A stretch of 64,000 nucleotides of DNA from Pedobacter jejuensis (GCF_003725795.1 NZ_RBEE01000044.1:124001-188000), one strand, 5' to 3'; shown: positions 26,853-36,700, counted from the first letter of the stretch. A program made the numbers and translations. The notes: generated by a model from the letters alone, not told the origin.

Positions 26853-28655
26853 ATGAGCAGTTTCGATCATAAAACAGCATTAACAGCAATTCCGCATAAA
26901 CCAGGTGTTTACCAGTATTGGGATGCAGATGGAAAGTTAATGTACATTGGAAAAGCAAAAGATTTACGAAATCGGGTTGGCTCATATTTCAATTCAGACA
27001 ATAGACAATTTAATGGTAAAACGAGGGTTCTGGTTTCTAAAATCAGGAAGATAACTTTTACCATCGTTGATACAGAAATTGATGCATGGTTATTGGAGAA
27101 TAGCTTAATTAAGAAGCATCAACCAAAGTTTAACATCAATTTAAAAGATGATAAAACTTATCCGTGGATTATTGTTAAAAACGAAAATTACCCGCGAATT
27201 TACTGGACAAGAAAAGTAATTAAAGATGGTTCAACTTATTTTGGACCGTACGGCTCGATAGGTATGATGCATACCATTCTTGATTTAATTAAAGAAACGT
27301 ATCCATTAAGAACTTGCAATCTTCCTTTAAACGATAAGAATATTGCGGAGGGTAAATTTAAAGTTTGCCTTGAGTTTCAAATCGGAAATTGTAAAGGTCC
27401 CTGCCAGGCTTACCAAACAGAAAGCGATTACGATAAAAACATTGCGGAAATAAAAGAAATATTGAACGGTAAAATTGGCAATGTTATACGTGATGTAAAA
27501 GGCGTTATCAAAACCGCATCAGAAGAATTAAACTTCGAGTTGGCTCATCAATATTCCAGACGATTACAGGTTTTAGAAAAATACCAGAGTAAATCTACTG
27601 TTGTTAATAGTGCGATTACAAACGTTGATGTGGTGAGTATTGCTTCAGATGAGCGCTATGCCTTTGTAAATTACCTGAAGGTGATGAATGGAACCATCAT
27701 TCAAACGCAAACCATTGAGGTTAAAAAGCAATTGGATGAAAGTGATGACGAAATTTTAACACTTGCGCTTTTAGATTTCAGAACAAAATTTAATAGTACA
27801 TCAAGAGAGATCATTGTACCCTTTGAACCTGTTTTGGCAGATGAAAGTTTACGTTTTACCGTACCAAAGCTGGGTGAAAAAAAGAAGCTTTTAGAGCTAT
27901 CGCAAAAAAATGTTCTATTTTTTAAGAAGGAAAAGCTGAATCAATATGAAAAACTAAATCCAGATTTACGCACTGATAGGATTTTGACAACCATGCAAAA
28001 GGATTTACGTTTAACCCAACTTCCTAAGCACATAGAATGCTTTGATAACTCAAATTTTCAAGGTAAATACCCTGTTTCAGCAATCGTAGTTTTTAAAGAT
28101 GCCAAACCATCCAAAAAAGATTATAGGCATTTTAATGTTAAAACAGTTGAAGGTCCGAACGATTTTGCAACCATGGAAGAAGCTGTTTTCCGACGCTACA
28201 GGCGCATGCTTGAAGAAGATCAGCCGTTGCCTCAACTTATTATTATAGATGGCGGTAAAGGGCAGCTATCGTCTGCTGTTAAAAGCTTAAAACTGTTAGG
28301 TATCGAAAATAGAGTTACCATAATTGGAATTGCCAAAAGGCTAGAAGAATTATTTTATCCGGGAGATTCCTATCCTTTGTATTTAGATAAGAAATCAGAA
28401 ACTTTGAAGATAATACAACAGCTACGTGATGAGGCACACCGCTTTGGAATTACCTTCCACAGGAAAAAAAGAGATCAGGGAACTTTGAAAACCGAGCTGG
28501 AGCAGATACCAGCAATAGGTAAAACAACGGCAGACAGATTGTTAACTCATTTCAAATCGGTTAAAAAAATCAAGGAAGCTACAGAACAGCAGCTTAGTGA
28601 AGTTTTAAATAAGAAACAGGTTGCTACGCTGTTAGAATATTTTAAGCAAGCGTAA
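26853..28655 (+). CDS. uvrC: Excinuclease ABC subunit C
   Basis: Makes both incisions in nucleotide excision repair. The 600 residues hold an N-terminal GIY-YIG nuclease (GVYQYWDADGKLMYIGKAKD, residues 18-37), a UvrB-binding helix pair near 190-250, the RNase H-like second nuclease ('ECFDNSNFQG', 'IIIDGGKGQLSSA', 'AHRFGITFHRKKR') and C-terminal helix-hairpin-helix repeats (IPAIGKTTADRLLTHF). All expected parts are present. It converges with gldN across a shared terminator. Confidence 0.97.
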   Translation: MSSFDHKTALTAIPHKPGVYQYWDADGKLMYIGKAKDLRNRVGSYFNSDNRQFNGKTRVLVSKIRKITFTIVDTEIDAWLLENSLIKKHQPKFNINLKDDKTYPWIIVKNENYPRIYWTRKVIKDGSTYFGPYGSIGMMHTILDLIKETYPLRTCNLPLNDKNIAEGKFKVCLEFQIGNCKGPCQAYQTESDYDKNIAEIKEILNGKIGNVIRDVKGVIKTASEELNFELAHQYSRRLQVLEKYQSKSTVVNSAITNVDVVSIASDERYAFVNYLKVMNGTIIQTQTIEVKKQLDESDDEILTLALLDFRTKFNSTSREIIVPFEPVLADESLRFTVPKLGEKKKLLELSQKNVLFFKKEKLNQYEKLNPDLRTDRILTTMQKDLRLTQLPKHIECFDNSNFQGKYPVSAIVVFKDAKPSKKDYRHFNVKTVEGPNDFATMEEAVFRRYRRMLEEDQPLPQLIIIDGGKGQLSSAVKSLKLLGIENRVTIIGIAKRLEELFYPGDSYPLYLDKKSETLKIIQQLRDEAHRFGITFHRKKRDQGTLKTELEQIPAIGKTTADRLLTHFKSVKKIKEATEQQLSEVLNKKQVATLLEYFKQA

Positions 28656-28711
28656 TTTTCTAGCCAGAGATTAACTTACAGATTTGATTTTAGATAGATA
28701 TTTAATACCAA

Positions 28712-28739
28712 AAAAGGCCTCGATAAATCGAAGCCTTTT
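28712..28739. terminator. Bidirectional terminator between uvrC and gldN
   Basis: AAAAGGCCTCGA (from 28712) and TCGAAGCCTTTT (ending 28739) pair with one mismatch around a TAAA loop, with Ts on both outer sides. It sits 56 bp after uvrC and just after the gldN stop, so it can serve both convergent units. Confidence 0.8.
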
Positions 28740-28743
28740 ACTT

Positions 28744-29652
28744 TTAATATTCCCAGAGTCCTTGTTCGTAATCAAGAACCGACTTTTTAATTCTTTCAGA
28801 TTCCATTAATCTTTCTCTTGGGTCAGATATAATGTCTCTTAATTTATTGTCACCAGGATTAGATTCTTTTACAATGTAGCTGCTAAATAATCGACGAAGA
28901 AAGAAATCATCAAAACTTAAAGACGATGCATCATTATTTGTATTTACCAATCTCTTGTGTGCAATAATTGGTCTTAACTCATCATAACTTACCCAAAATA
29001 CCGGCTGCCAAACTTTAGATATTTCATTAAATTTTAATGGCGCAATACCTACTATACGAGGTTCGAAAATAGAGCGCTTAGTGTCAAAAATCCAATCTTC
29101 CTTAATTCTAAATTTTAAAAAAGCTTCAGGATTAAAATCATTAACAACTGTTGTTACTGTACCAGTTTTGTTGTTGGAAATTTCTGATGTTCCTAGAGCA
29201 CCTCTAGCTGCAGAATCTGCACTTAAAGGCATTTGGAACGTATCATCTTCATTTAGCATACTATCAATTGGAGCATAAGCTGTCAATTCCTCAGATTTTA
29301 TCGATGAAATTAAAACATCAATTAATCTTGATTTCGGTGATCTTAAAACAGAATTAACAGTATCACGTAAATCAATTTCACGCCAAATACGCTTAGCATA
29401 AAAAACGTCTTCTTCACGTACATCGGCCAAAGGAACCATTTCGGTGCTATCTATATCCTTACGGGCGTAAAAACCATCTTTAGGTGGTACCTTTAATTTT
29501 TTCTTTACTGTTAATTTTTTAGCAGTATCTGCAGGAAGCGTATTTGCTGCAACACCTGGTTTTGGAGTTGTAGCTTTCTTCTTTAATGGTGTTTGCGCAA
29601 AAGCAACTCCAGTTGATAAAACTAATACAGCAATGCTTAAAATCCTTTTCAT
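28744..29652 (-). CDS. gldN: Gliding motility/type IX secretion protein GldN
   Basis: Periplasmic protein that forms a ring complex with GldK at the outer membrane. The 302 residues start with a signal peptide (MKRILSIAVLVLSTGVAFAQ), then a Lys/Pro-rich linker. The conserved core includes 'RKDIDSTEMVPLADVREED', 'YAKRIWREIDLRD' and 'FDDFFLRRLFSSYI'. Last gene of gldK-L-M-N, 7 bp after gldM. In other species the complex is needed for secretion of proteins with T9SS C-terminal tags. Confidence 0.93.
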   Translation of the reverse strand: MKRILSIAVLVLSTGVAFAQTPLKKKATTPKPGVAANTLPADTAKKLTVKKKLKVPPKDGFYARKDIDSTEMVPLADVREEDVFYAKRIWREIDLRDTVNSVLRSPKSRLIDVLISSIKSEELTAYAPIDSMLNEDDTFQMPLSADSAARGALGTSEISNNKTGTVTTVVNDFNPEAFLKFRIKEDWIFDTKRSIFEPRIVGIAPLKFNEISKVWQPVFWVSYDELRPIIAHKRLVNTNNDASSLSFDDFFLRRLFSSYIVKESNPGDNKLRDIISDPRERLMESERIKKSVLDYEQGLWEY

Positions 29653-29659
29653 CTTTTCT

Positions 29660-31192
29660 TTATTTTACATTAAATGAAACCGAAGGCAAAATCCTTTGGC
29701 GACCATCTGGACCTTGAGAAACGATATCATCGAAAAATACTTTAGAACCAGGAGTAATTGCATTCATTGCACTTCTTACAGCACCTGCAAAATTGCCTCC
29801 ACTACCAGCAATGGTAACCGCTTCTGAGCGTGGTTTGATAACTGTAATTTTATATCTTAATATTCTAAAGCTTACGTCAAAAGGAAAATCATCTAAATCC
29901 GCTTCAATTTCAGTTTCACTTTTTAATTGTACTGATGAAACATCTCCACCAATTCTACCGCCTACTTTAGCGATAGGAGCTGGAATGGCTTTAACTCTAA
30001 ATTTTTGAACGCCAAGATTTACCGTTTTACCAGCATTGCTTGCACTCACATTAATCGATACTTCCGAACCAACTTGTCCGCCAGAAACGTTTACCATATA
30101 GTTTCCATTTCCACCAGACATGCTGCCTGCAGAAATTGAAGCCTTTACACTTTCTAAAGGGAAACCTGCTGCCGAAACAGAAAATGGGTTTGGAATACCT
30201 GCGTAAATAACATTCATTTTTGTTGATGAAACCGTAGCGGATGGTTTTGCTACTTGATACGTTTGCTCTGGCGTTCTGTATTCTTTTATCTGCCCGTCGG
30301 TTTGTTTAATACGAACCGTACCAACCCATTTAAAAACACCTACACTACCCGTACTTCCTGTATAAGTTCCTTTACCATCTCTAACATTTAGTTTACCACC
30401 GCCTACAATTATTTCAGGATTTGATTTTGAATCACTTGCAGTTAAAAATACTTCAGCAGTATAAGGCTGACCTTGAATAACATAAGACGTTGGTGCCACA
30501 GCAACCGCAGCAAATTTATCTATGTTAACTACAGCCTTATCCATATTTCCGAATAATTTTTTTACTACTTCAGCTTCTGCATTTTTGGTGTCAGTTTGAA
30601 GTTTGGTTAAAATCGTCATTGCAGCAGTTAAAGGTGTTCCTTCACCAAACAATGTTTCTTGCCAATTTCCTTTTCTTTTTCTAGCCGGATCTTTTGCTTC
30701 CAATGAAAATGTAATTCCTTCTCTATCTTTCGGATCAAGAAGTGAAATTAACTTTTCGCGGGTTGCGTTGATTTTAGCTTTTAACTTTTCACCTTCCTTT
30801 TGGTTAATCATTAAATTAGGAGCAATATCCTGATTATCACGATTGGTCAAATCTCCGGTTTCTGGGTTTATGCCATCACCAGCTGCTGTAAATTGCTTCT
30901 TAATGCCTTCAATATAATTATTCAAGTCATCTGCAGCTGCTTTTGCCTGTTTAGCTTTGTCGTAAATTGGTTGAGCACGAGCAGGTTCTTCTTTTAGTTT
31001 TGAATTTTCGAAAGAAGAAAAAAGCTGATCTATACCGGTATTTACGTTTGTTTTTGATGTATCTAAACTATCATTGATATTTTTAAATGCATCTAATATT
31101 GTATCTGATACGTTTAAGGCCAGCATGGCTAACAATACCAAATACATGATATTGATCATCCGCTGCCTTGTTGTTTCTTTTCCGCCTGCCAT
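29660..31192 (-). CDS. gldM: Gliding motility/type IX secretion motor protein GldM
   Basis: Inner-membrane protein with one N-terminal helix ('MINIMYLVLLAMLALNVSD', residues 12-30) and a long periplasmic part of four domains that transmits force from GldL to the outer-membrane ring. The start 'MAGGKETTRQRMINIMYLVL' is diagnostic. The 510 residues match the family, with beta-rich domains after about 230. gldL is 40 bp upstream. Confidence 0.96.
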   Translation of the reverse strand: MAGGKETTRQRMINIMYLVLLAMLALNVSDTILDAFKNINDSLDTSKTNVNTGIDQLFSSFENSKLKEEPARAQPIYDKAKQAKAAADDLNNYIEGIKKQFTAAGDGINPETGDLTNRDNQDIAPNLMINQKEGEKLKAKINATREKLISLLDPKDREGITFSLEAKDPARKRKGNWQETLFGEGTPLTAAMTILTKLQTDTKNAEAEVVKKLFGNMDKAVVNIDKFAAVAVAPTSYVIQGQPYTAEVFLTASDSKSNPEIIVGGGKLNVRDGKGTYTGSTGSVGVFKWVGTVRIKQTDGQIKEYRTPEQTYQVAKPSATVSSTKMNVIYAGIPNPFSVSAAGFPLESVKASISAGSMSGGNGNYMVNVSGGQVGSEVSINVSASNAGKTVNLGVQKFRVKAIPAPIAKVGGRIGGDVSSVQLKSETEIEADLDDFPFDVSFRILRYKITVIKPRSEAVTIAGSGGNFAGAVRSAMNAITPGSKVFFDDIVSQGPDGRQRILPSVSFNVK

Positions 31193-31232
31193 TTTTTATT
31201 TAGCTTTCTATTTAAATTAAAAACTATATAAA

Positions 31233-32042
31233 TTATACGCGTGGGCTATTCATAGCCGATAACATATTGCCATAAATTGCATTTAGCGACGATAAGTTCT
31301 TAGCTAACTTATTCACTTCTTCTTTAAACTGTTTCGAATCTTCCATCGATTCGTTAAAGTTTTGCATAGTAAGCGACAGGTTTGAATAGAATTTATTCAT
31401 CGATTTTAAATGAGCACTTGAATCTTGTAATTCTAATTCATACACAGCATTTAAAGCAGATAAGTTTTTAGCTAAATTATTTACCTGATCATGATAAGCT
31501 TGCGAATCTACTTTGCTTTCGCCCATGGCCTTTAAGTTCGCAGTAGCTTTTTCGAAGGATGAACTTAAGTTATCAAACCCTGCAGAAGCAGTTTTTACTT
31601 TACCTGTAAATTCATTTGTCGCCAATGATGCATCTGCAACATTAGAAATAGAAGCTACCTTATCGCCAAAAGTGCGTAAGCCAGTACCTAAACTTTCGAT
31701 TAACTCTGGCCCTATTTTAGCTTCTGATAACATTTTATCTAAAGCAGCTGTATTTGGAGATGAAACAGCTGTTGCTACCGGTCTAGTTGTTGCAACTGGT
31801 AACTCACCTTTAAAATCTTCTCTTAATTCTGGATAAACCCTTTCCCAAGCTGGTTCAGGCTCAGGTGGAAAGAAACCAGTTAAAAAGAATAAAATCGCCT
31901 CAACACCAAGACCAATACCTATCATATAATTACCTAATATTCCGCCAATGTGCAGAATTTTAAATAATGCCCCGATAATTACAATACTTGCTCCCCATGA
32001 AATCGCTACGTGTAACCAGCCTGGTTGTTTCTTTGCCGCCAT
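31233..32042 (-). CDS. gldL: Gliding motility/type IX secretion motor protein GldL
   Basis: With GldM it forms the proton-driven rotary motor of type IX secretion. Two membrane helices lie at 9-30 and 37-58. The second holds E48 (GIGLGVEAILFF), corresponding to the intramembrane glutamate (E49 in F. johnsoniae) proposed to handle protons. The cytoplasmic rest (269 residues in all) is low-complexity coiled coil with repeated 'EVNKLAKNLSSLNAIY' and 'QVNNLAKNLSALNAVY' segments, an internal duplication. Confidence 0.96.
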   Translation of the reverse strand: MAAKKQPGWLHVAISWGASIVIIGALFKILHIGGILGNYMIGIGLGVEAILFFLTGFFPPEPEPAWERVYPELREDFKGELPVATTRPVATAVSSPNTAALDKMLSEAKIGPELIESLGTGLRTFGDKVASISNVADASLATNEFTGKVKTASAGFDNLSSSFEKATANLKAMGESKVDSQAYHDQVNNLAKNLSALNAVYELELQDSSAHLKSMNKFYSNLSLTMQNFNESMEDSKQFKEEVNKLAKNLSSLNAIYGNMLSAMNSPRV

Positions 32043-32090
32043 AAAATTTTAATGTTTTCTTTAAGTTATAGTTTTTTGGTTTGATTTTTT

Positions 32091-33413
32091 TTAGTTTCTC
32101 AGGTCAGTTCCAGGATAAGCAGAAACGCATCTGAAACCGATGTAAGATCTTTGTTGGTCTTGATATTCGTAAGTTGATACTGCATTTTGAAGAAAGTAAC
32201 CTGTATCTTTCCATGAGCCACCTTTAACTACTTTACGTTTTAAGTATTTGCTATCGTTTTTACCTGCAACATAAGTAAAGTTTGGATTTAAATCATGTAA
32301 TAGTGGTCCTGATGATTTATTATAAGCCGTTTTTGTCCATTCTGAAACGTTACCAGACATGTTATACAGACCATAATCATTAGGAAAATAAGATTTTACG
32401 CCTACAGTATAAATACCACCGTCGCTAGAATAATCTCCACGACCAGGTTTAAAGTTTGCCTGTAAACATCCTTTTGTATTTCTGATGTATGGACCGCCCC
32501 AAGGATATTTAGTTTTCGTATTTCCACCTCTTGATGCATATTCAAACTGGGTTTCTGACGGTAAGTCATAATCCATTCTGGCATTTAATGGCATTTTTCT
32601 AGCAGCCGCAACACCTTGATAAAGCTGTGTACGCCAGTGCGAGAAGGCTTGAGTTTGCTCCCAGCTTACACCAACTACAGGATAATCATCATAAGATGGA
32701 TGGTTGAAATAACCCCTAACCATCGGGTCATTTTGAGAATATGAGTAATCTGTTTTCCAAACCATTGTATCTGGATAAACAGCAATAGTATATCTATCTA
32801 TATAATCCTGGCGTTTGCTATTCGGGTCTTTATGCCCAATTGCTGCCTTATCTAAATTAAGAATACCATAAGAATATTCTAACTTACGGACATCAATTTC
32901 TTTTCTACCTGGTAAAGCATCTAAACCAGAATAATACATATTATCTAATTGACTTGCATTGGCCGCATTTGCGCCCTTACCTTTTCCGCTCCAAATTGCC
33001 GAGCCGTTTCCAACTTTTTTCCAATCAATGTATTTTTCACCACCTAGTGCATTTGCTGCTGCCCCTTTTGGAGTTATCATAAATTGTTGTGGATTCCCCA
33101 TCATCACAATTGCAATCGAATCTCTAACCCACTTTGTAAACTGGCGGTATTCTGCGTTTGAAATTTCAGTTTGATCCATGTAAAATGCACTAATTGTAGT
33201 CATCCTACTCGGACCAGATTGAGAGAAGGTAATATCTTCATCAGAACCACCCATTGGAGTATGACCTGGCGGAATATACACCATGCCCAAAGGAATACTT
33301 TGGTTCTTAAATTTACGATTGTAAGCGCCAACCAACTCGCCTTGGCCACCACGGCCACAGCTTGAAAGTAATACAGTTACAGCCATTATAGCTAGAAAGT
33401 AGATTTTCTTCAT
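32091..33413 (-). CDS. gldK: Gliding motility/type IX secretion lipoprotein GldK
   Basis: Outer-membrane lipoprotein forming the periplasmic ring with GldN. The signal MKKIYFLAIMAVTVLLSSC ends in a lipobox with C19. The rest is an FGE-sulfatase (SUMF1-like) domain without enzymatic role, with 'IPPGHTPMGGSDED', 'DLPSETQFEYASRGG' and a C-terminal 'VVKGGSWKDTGYFL' and 'YIGFRCV'. First gene of gldKLMN. The 221-bp gap upstream (33414-33634) must hold its promoter, but no exact TAnnTTTG is visible. A separate gldJ is not in the window. Confidence 0.95.
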   Translation of the reverse strand: MKKIYFLAIMAVTVLLSSCGRGGQGELVGAYNRKFKNQSIPLGMVYIPPGHTPMGGSDEDITFSQSGPSRMTTISAFYMDQTEISNAEYRQFTKWVRDSIAIVMMGNPQQFMITPKGAAANALGGEKYIDWKKVGNGSAIWSGKGKGANAANASQLDNMYYSGLDALPGRKEIDVRKLEYSYGILNLDKAAIGHKDPNSKRQDYIDRYTIAVYPDTMVWKTDYSYSQNDPMVRGYFNHPSYDDYPVVGVSWEQTQAFSHWRTQLYQGVAAARKMPLNARMDYDLPSETQFEYASRGGNTKTKYPWGGPYIRNTKGCLQANFKPGRGDYSSDGGIYTVGVKSYFPNDYGLYNMSGNVSEWTKTAYNKSSGPLLHDLNPNFTYVAGKNDSKYLKRKVVKGGSWKDTGYFLQNAVSTYEYQDQQRSYIGFRCVSAYPGTDLRN

Positions 33414-33634
33414 ATATTAATTATAGTGTACAAAACACAATTAGCAATTGTATCAAAAATCATTTAAATAAACAACTAAACTAAAAATTTTACACGAAAG
33501 TACCCTTATTAGGGTATAAGAATGCTTTTTAGGTATTTATACGCTAATATTTTCGTTACAATCGCGACATTATTCTGCTATAACTCAAAAAGTTACAGTT
33601 TATTGTTGCTACAGGAAATAATTTAGAGGGAATC

Positions 33635-34405
33635 TTATTTGTTAGATACTTTAATGTAATTTTCAATAGCCATAGTCATTGAAGATATGCCCGGTGTTGG
33701 AGCAGCAATATCAACGATTAAACCTAAATCTGTTACAGCTTTACTTGTATTAACTCCAAACGCTGCAATTCTTGTATTATTTTGTTGGAAGTTAGGAAAA
33801 TTCTTAAATAATGATTGAATACTCGATGGACTGAAGAATGCGATCACGTCGTAGAAAACTTCTGCTAAGTCAGAAAGGTCGCTTACAACCGTTTTAAACA
33901 ATACTGCAGGTGTAAAATCATAACCACTTTTTTCCAAAAACTTCATAGTATCTTCAGTTGCTACATCCGAACATGGATACAAAAACTTTTCGTTAGCATG
34001 TTTTTTTAAAACCTCAGCTAAATCGGAAGCCGTCTGTTTTCCAAAGAAAATTTTACGTTTTCTATATTGAATGTATTTCTGCAAATACAAAGCGATTGTT
34101 TCTGAAAGACAAAAATATTTTAATTCTGCCGGCACATCATACCTCATTTCTTCACAAATTCTAAAGAAATGATCGGCAGCATTACGACTAGTAAAAATAA
34201 CAGCTGTAAAATCTCCCAAGTTGATTTTATCCTTCCTAAAATCACGTGCGGGTACACCTTCAACATGAATAAATGATCTAAAATCTACTTTAAGGTTATG
34301 CTTTTTAGCTAAATCGTAGTAGGGAGATTTTTCTGTATCAGGTTTCGGTAGAGTAACTAAAATACTTTTTACTTTACGGATTCTAGAGTCGTTCTTTTCT
34401 TGCAT
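33635..34405 (-). CDS. hemD: Uroporphyrinogen-III synthase family protein
   Basis: HemD closes hydroxymethylbilane to uroporphyrinogen III in haem synthesis. The 256-residue protein has the two-lobed pattern: 'VKSILVTLPKPDTEKSPYYDLAKKH' (split), 'AVIFTSRNAADHFF', 'FLYPCSDVATEDTMKFLEKSGY' (split), and 'DVIAFFSPSSIQSLFKNF'. HemD sequences are poorly conserved. The second serine/threonine patch (SPSSI) and the length fit. It sits just downstream of a DUF4271 gene, a common Bacteroidota pairing. Confidence 0.82.
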   Translation of the reverse strand: MQEKNDSRIRKVKSILVTLPKPDTEKSPYYDLAKKHNLKVDFRSFIHVEGVPARDFRKDKINLGDFTAVIFTSRNAADHFFRICEEMRYDVPAELKYFCLSETIALYLQKYIQYRKRKIFFGKQTASDLAEVLKKHANEKFLYPCSDVATEDTMKFLEKSGYDFTPAVLFKTVVSDLSDLAEVFYDVIAFFSPSSIQSLFKNFPNFQQNNTRIAAFGVNTSKAVTDLGLIVDIAAPTPGISSMTMAIENYIKVSNK

Positions 34406-34419
34406 TTTCCTTTTTTCAG

Positions 34420-35397
34420 CTACAATCCTATCGTTTTAATTAGTATTAAAACGGGACATATTTCGAGGGCGCAAAAGTACAAAAATAAATGCATTTTGGA
34501 AAACTTATTGTTAGAAAGTATTGTGATTCCGGCACGTAACAATTGGAAAGCAAAGATTACCACTAATAACAATATCGCTAGGCCTATATAAATTACACCA
34601 TATTTTAATGGAGAAAGTGCAAAAGCAATAACTAGAGGTATGAACAGTAATGATGCATTAAAATAGCTAAGATACAATATCGAAATATACTCATTTACAG
34701 GCCTTTGTATATTAAATAGATAACCTAAAAATCTTAAAATTATCAGCTTTAATGCGTAAAATATGATAATAAGAATTGATATGCTGAAGAAAAATTTGAA
34801 TCCATCTTTAGCCTGATACATATCATAATATTGGGCTACGAGGAAAAAAAACATTCCTAAAATGAATCCGAATTGTATAAATAAAAGCAAAAAAGGCCAG
34901 GAACTGAATAAGTTATCCTCTTTGTTTATGTTATTTAGGATTCTATTGCTATAAAAAGATTCTATAATTGCGAATAGCTGTTTAGAAAAAGCGTTCTTTA
35001 AAATGGCAAATACAACCAGCATTATAAAGATAAAACCCAAAAGCCAAACATTTCCTTTAGGAATAGAACGACCTAATTGATATGGGTTTTCCTTCTTTTT
35101 ATAATCCTTATATTTCTTTTGCCATCCCAATAAATCCAAACTGGGGAACATAAATTCTTTCTCAACACTATCCAACAATGCATTTTTATTTAGCAAACTA
35201 TCAGGTAAAACCCAAGTATGGCGAATGATAGAATCGGTAACAAAAGTTTGCTTTGCAAGCGTGGCAGAATCTACTCGATAGCGCCTGTATTGATATTTTA
35301 CAACTGAATTAGAATCAATCTTGACCGGGATTTGATGCGCTGCAATAAACTCTGCAGACAATAAAAACGCGAATAAAATTAGTAAGAATCTCTGCAT
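34420..35397 (-). CDS. DUF4271 membrane protein
   Basis: Uncharacterised polytopic protein, 325 residues. A signal-like N-terminus (MQRFLLILFAFLLSAEFIAA) and about 90 extracytoplasmic residues precede about seven hydrophobic segments. 'LGRSIPKGNVWLLGFIF' and the late 'LYFCALEICPVLILIKTI' are features I associate with DUF4271. The stop is 14 bp from hemD, so one unit is likely. Function unknown; a link to porphyrin chemistry or envelope is only suggested by position. Confidence 0.8.
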   Translation of the reverse strand: MQRFLLILFAFLLSAEFIAAHQIPVKIDSNSVVKYQYRRYRVDSATLAKQTFVTDSIIRHTWVLPDSLLNKNALLDSVEKEFMFPSLDLLGWQKKYKDYKKKENPYQLGRSIPKGNVWLLGFIFIMLVVFAILKNAFSKQLFAIIESFYSNRILNNINKEDNLFSSWPFLLLFIQFGFILGMFFFLVAQYYDMYQAKDGFKFFFSISILIIIFYALKLIILRFLGYLFNIQRPVNEYISILYLSYFNASLLFIPLVIAFALSPLKYGVIYIGLAILLLVVIFAFQLLRAGITILSNNKFSKMHLFLYFCALEICPVLILIKTIGL

Positions 35398-35420
35398 CTG
35401 GTAAAACGAAATTAATGTTG

Positions 35421-35428
35421 CAAAAGTA
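35421..35428 (-). promoter_or_regulatory. Candidate -7 box for DUF4271-hemD
   Basis: The minus strand reads TACTTTTG, matching TAnnTTTG, ending 23 nt before the DUF4271 ATG. A CAA at 35454-35456 (TTG on the minus strand) is 25 nt further, slightly beyond the usual spacing. Confidence 0.4.
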
Positions 35429-35478
35429 ATTGAATAATCATTGTTTACCTAAACAAAAAAATGGTTTAGAATATCGCG

Positions 35479-35486
35479 TATCTTTG
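35479..35486 (+). promoter_or_regulatory. -7 box of hemW with near-leaderless start
   Basis: TATCTTTG matches TAnnTTTG exactly and ends 6 nt before the hemW ATG at 35493. This predicts a transcript starting 2-4 nt before the start codon. No convincing TTG at -33. Confidence 0.5.
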
Positions 35487-35492
35487 CGATAA

Positions 35493-36629
35493 ATGTCCGG
35501 TATTTATATTCATATTCCCTTTTGCAAAAAAGCTTGTCACTATTGCGATTTTCACTTTAGCACTTCTTTAAAATATGCTGATGAAATGGTAGAGGCAATA
35601 TGCAAAGAAATTAAGATGAAGAAAGACAGAATTTATGGCCAGGTTGGTAGCATTTATTTTGGTGGTGGAACGCCTTCTATCCTATCTCAATCTTCTTTGC
35701 AAAAAATTTTTGATGCCATAAACAGCACTTTTTCAGTTGATGCAAATGCAGAAATTACCATCGAAACCAATCCGGATGATTTAACCACACAGAAAATAAA
35801 AGAGTTGAGGCAACTTCCTGTTAACCGGTTCAGCGTTGGCATTCAATCTTTCTTTAATGAAGATTTGGTTTGGATGAATCGGGCGCACAATGCTGATGAA
35901 GCAGAAAACTGTATTAAAAGAAGTCAGGATGCAGGCTTTGAAAACCTTACTTTAGATTTGATTTACGGCTATCCACTTTTAACGGATACCAAATGGCTGA
36001 GCAATATTAATAAAGCGGTTGAATTGGAAGTACCGCACATATCGGCTTATGCACTTACTGTTGAACCAAGAACTGCACTTGCACATGCTATTAAAGACAA
36101 AAAGCAAAGCCCTATTAATGATAATCAGAGTGCAGGGCAATTTGTTATTTTGATGGATAAACTGGTAGAAGCCGGTTTTGAACATTATGAAATCTCAAAT
36201 TTTGCTAAACCTGATTGCTATGCCAATCACAACACAAATTATTGGAAAGGCGTTAATTACATTGGCATTGGTCCATCTGCACATGGTTTTGACGGACAAA
36301 ATCGATACATGAATCCGGCAAGCAATTCGCTATATATGGAGCAATTAGAACGAAACAAATTACCAGAGCTAATTGAAGAATTAAATTTGAACGACCGATT
36401 TAATGAATACATTATGACTTCATTGAGAACCATGTGGGGAACGGAATTAGAAAAAATTAAATCAGACTTTGGCAAAGATTTTCTTGAAGAAACAAAACAT
36501 AATCTGCGTGGTTTTGAAGATAAAGATTGGCTTATACTAAGTGATAAAAAAATTAAATTGAGTCAGAGTGGGAAACTGTTTGCCGATCATATTGCTTCGG
36601 AGTTGTTTATTGTAAATAGCAGTGAATGA
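35493..36629 (+). CDS. hemW: Radical SAM protein HemW
   Basis: HemW, often mis-named oxygen-independent coproporphyrinogen oxidase, is a haem-binding radical SAM protein thought to hand haem to respiratory enzymes. C11, C15 and C18 in PFCKKACHYCDF bind the 4Fe-4S cluster. The HNTNYW motif at about 246-251 matches HNxxYW, which marks HemW rather than true HemN. 378 residues is normal. The final codons and stop (NSSE) run into the word repeat downstream. Confidence 0.92.
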   Translation: MSGIYIHIPFCKKACHYCDFHFSTSLKYADEMVEAICKEIKMKKDRIYGQVGSIYFGGGTPSILSQSSLQKIFDAINSTFSVDANAEITIETNPDDLTTQKIKELRQLPVNRFSVGIQSFFNEDLVWMNRAHNADEAENCIKRSQDAGFENLTLDLIYGYPLLTDTKWLSNINKAVELEVPHISAYALTVEPRTALAHAIKDKKQSPINDNQSAGQFVILMDKLVEAGFEHYEISNFAKPDCYANHNTNYWKGVNYIGIGPSAHGFDGQNRYMNPASNSLYMEQLERNKLPELIEELNLNDRFNEYIMTSLRTMWGTELEKIKSDFGKDFLEETKHNLRGFEDKDWLILSDKKIKLSQSGKLFADHIASELFIVNSSE

Positions 36630-36652
36630 AAGAATTTCTAGATGATGTTTAG

Positions 36653-36700
36653 TCATTCAATCCTTAAATCACTCACTCATTCAATCATTCAATAATTCAA
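36653..36700. repeat. ATTCA word repeats between hemW and the SDR gene
   Basis: At least six copies of a TCATTCAA/AATTCAAT-like word in tandem. Sequence at the hemW stop (GTGAATGAAAGAATT, 36622-36636) can pair with it. A nearly reverse-complementary version of the same words occurs at 56754-56822. Confidence 0.7.
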
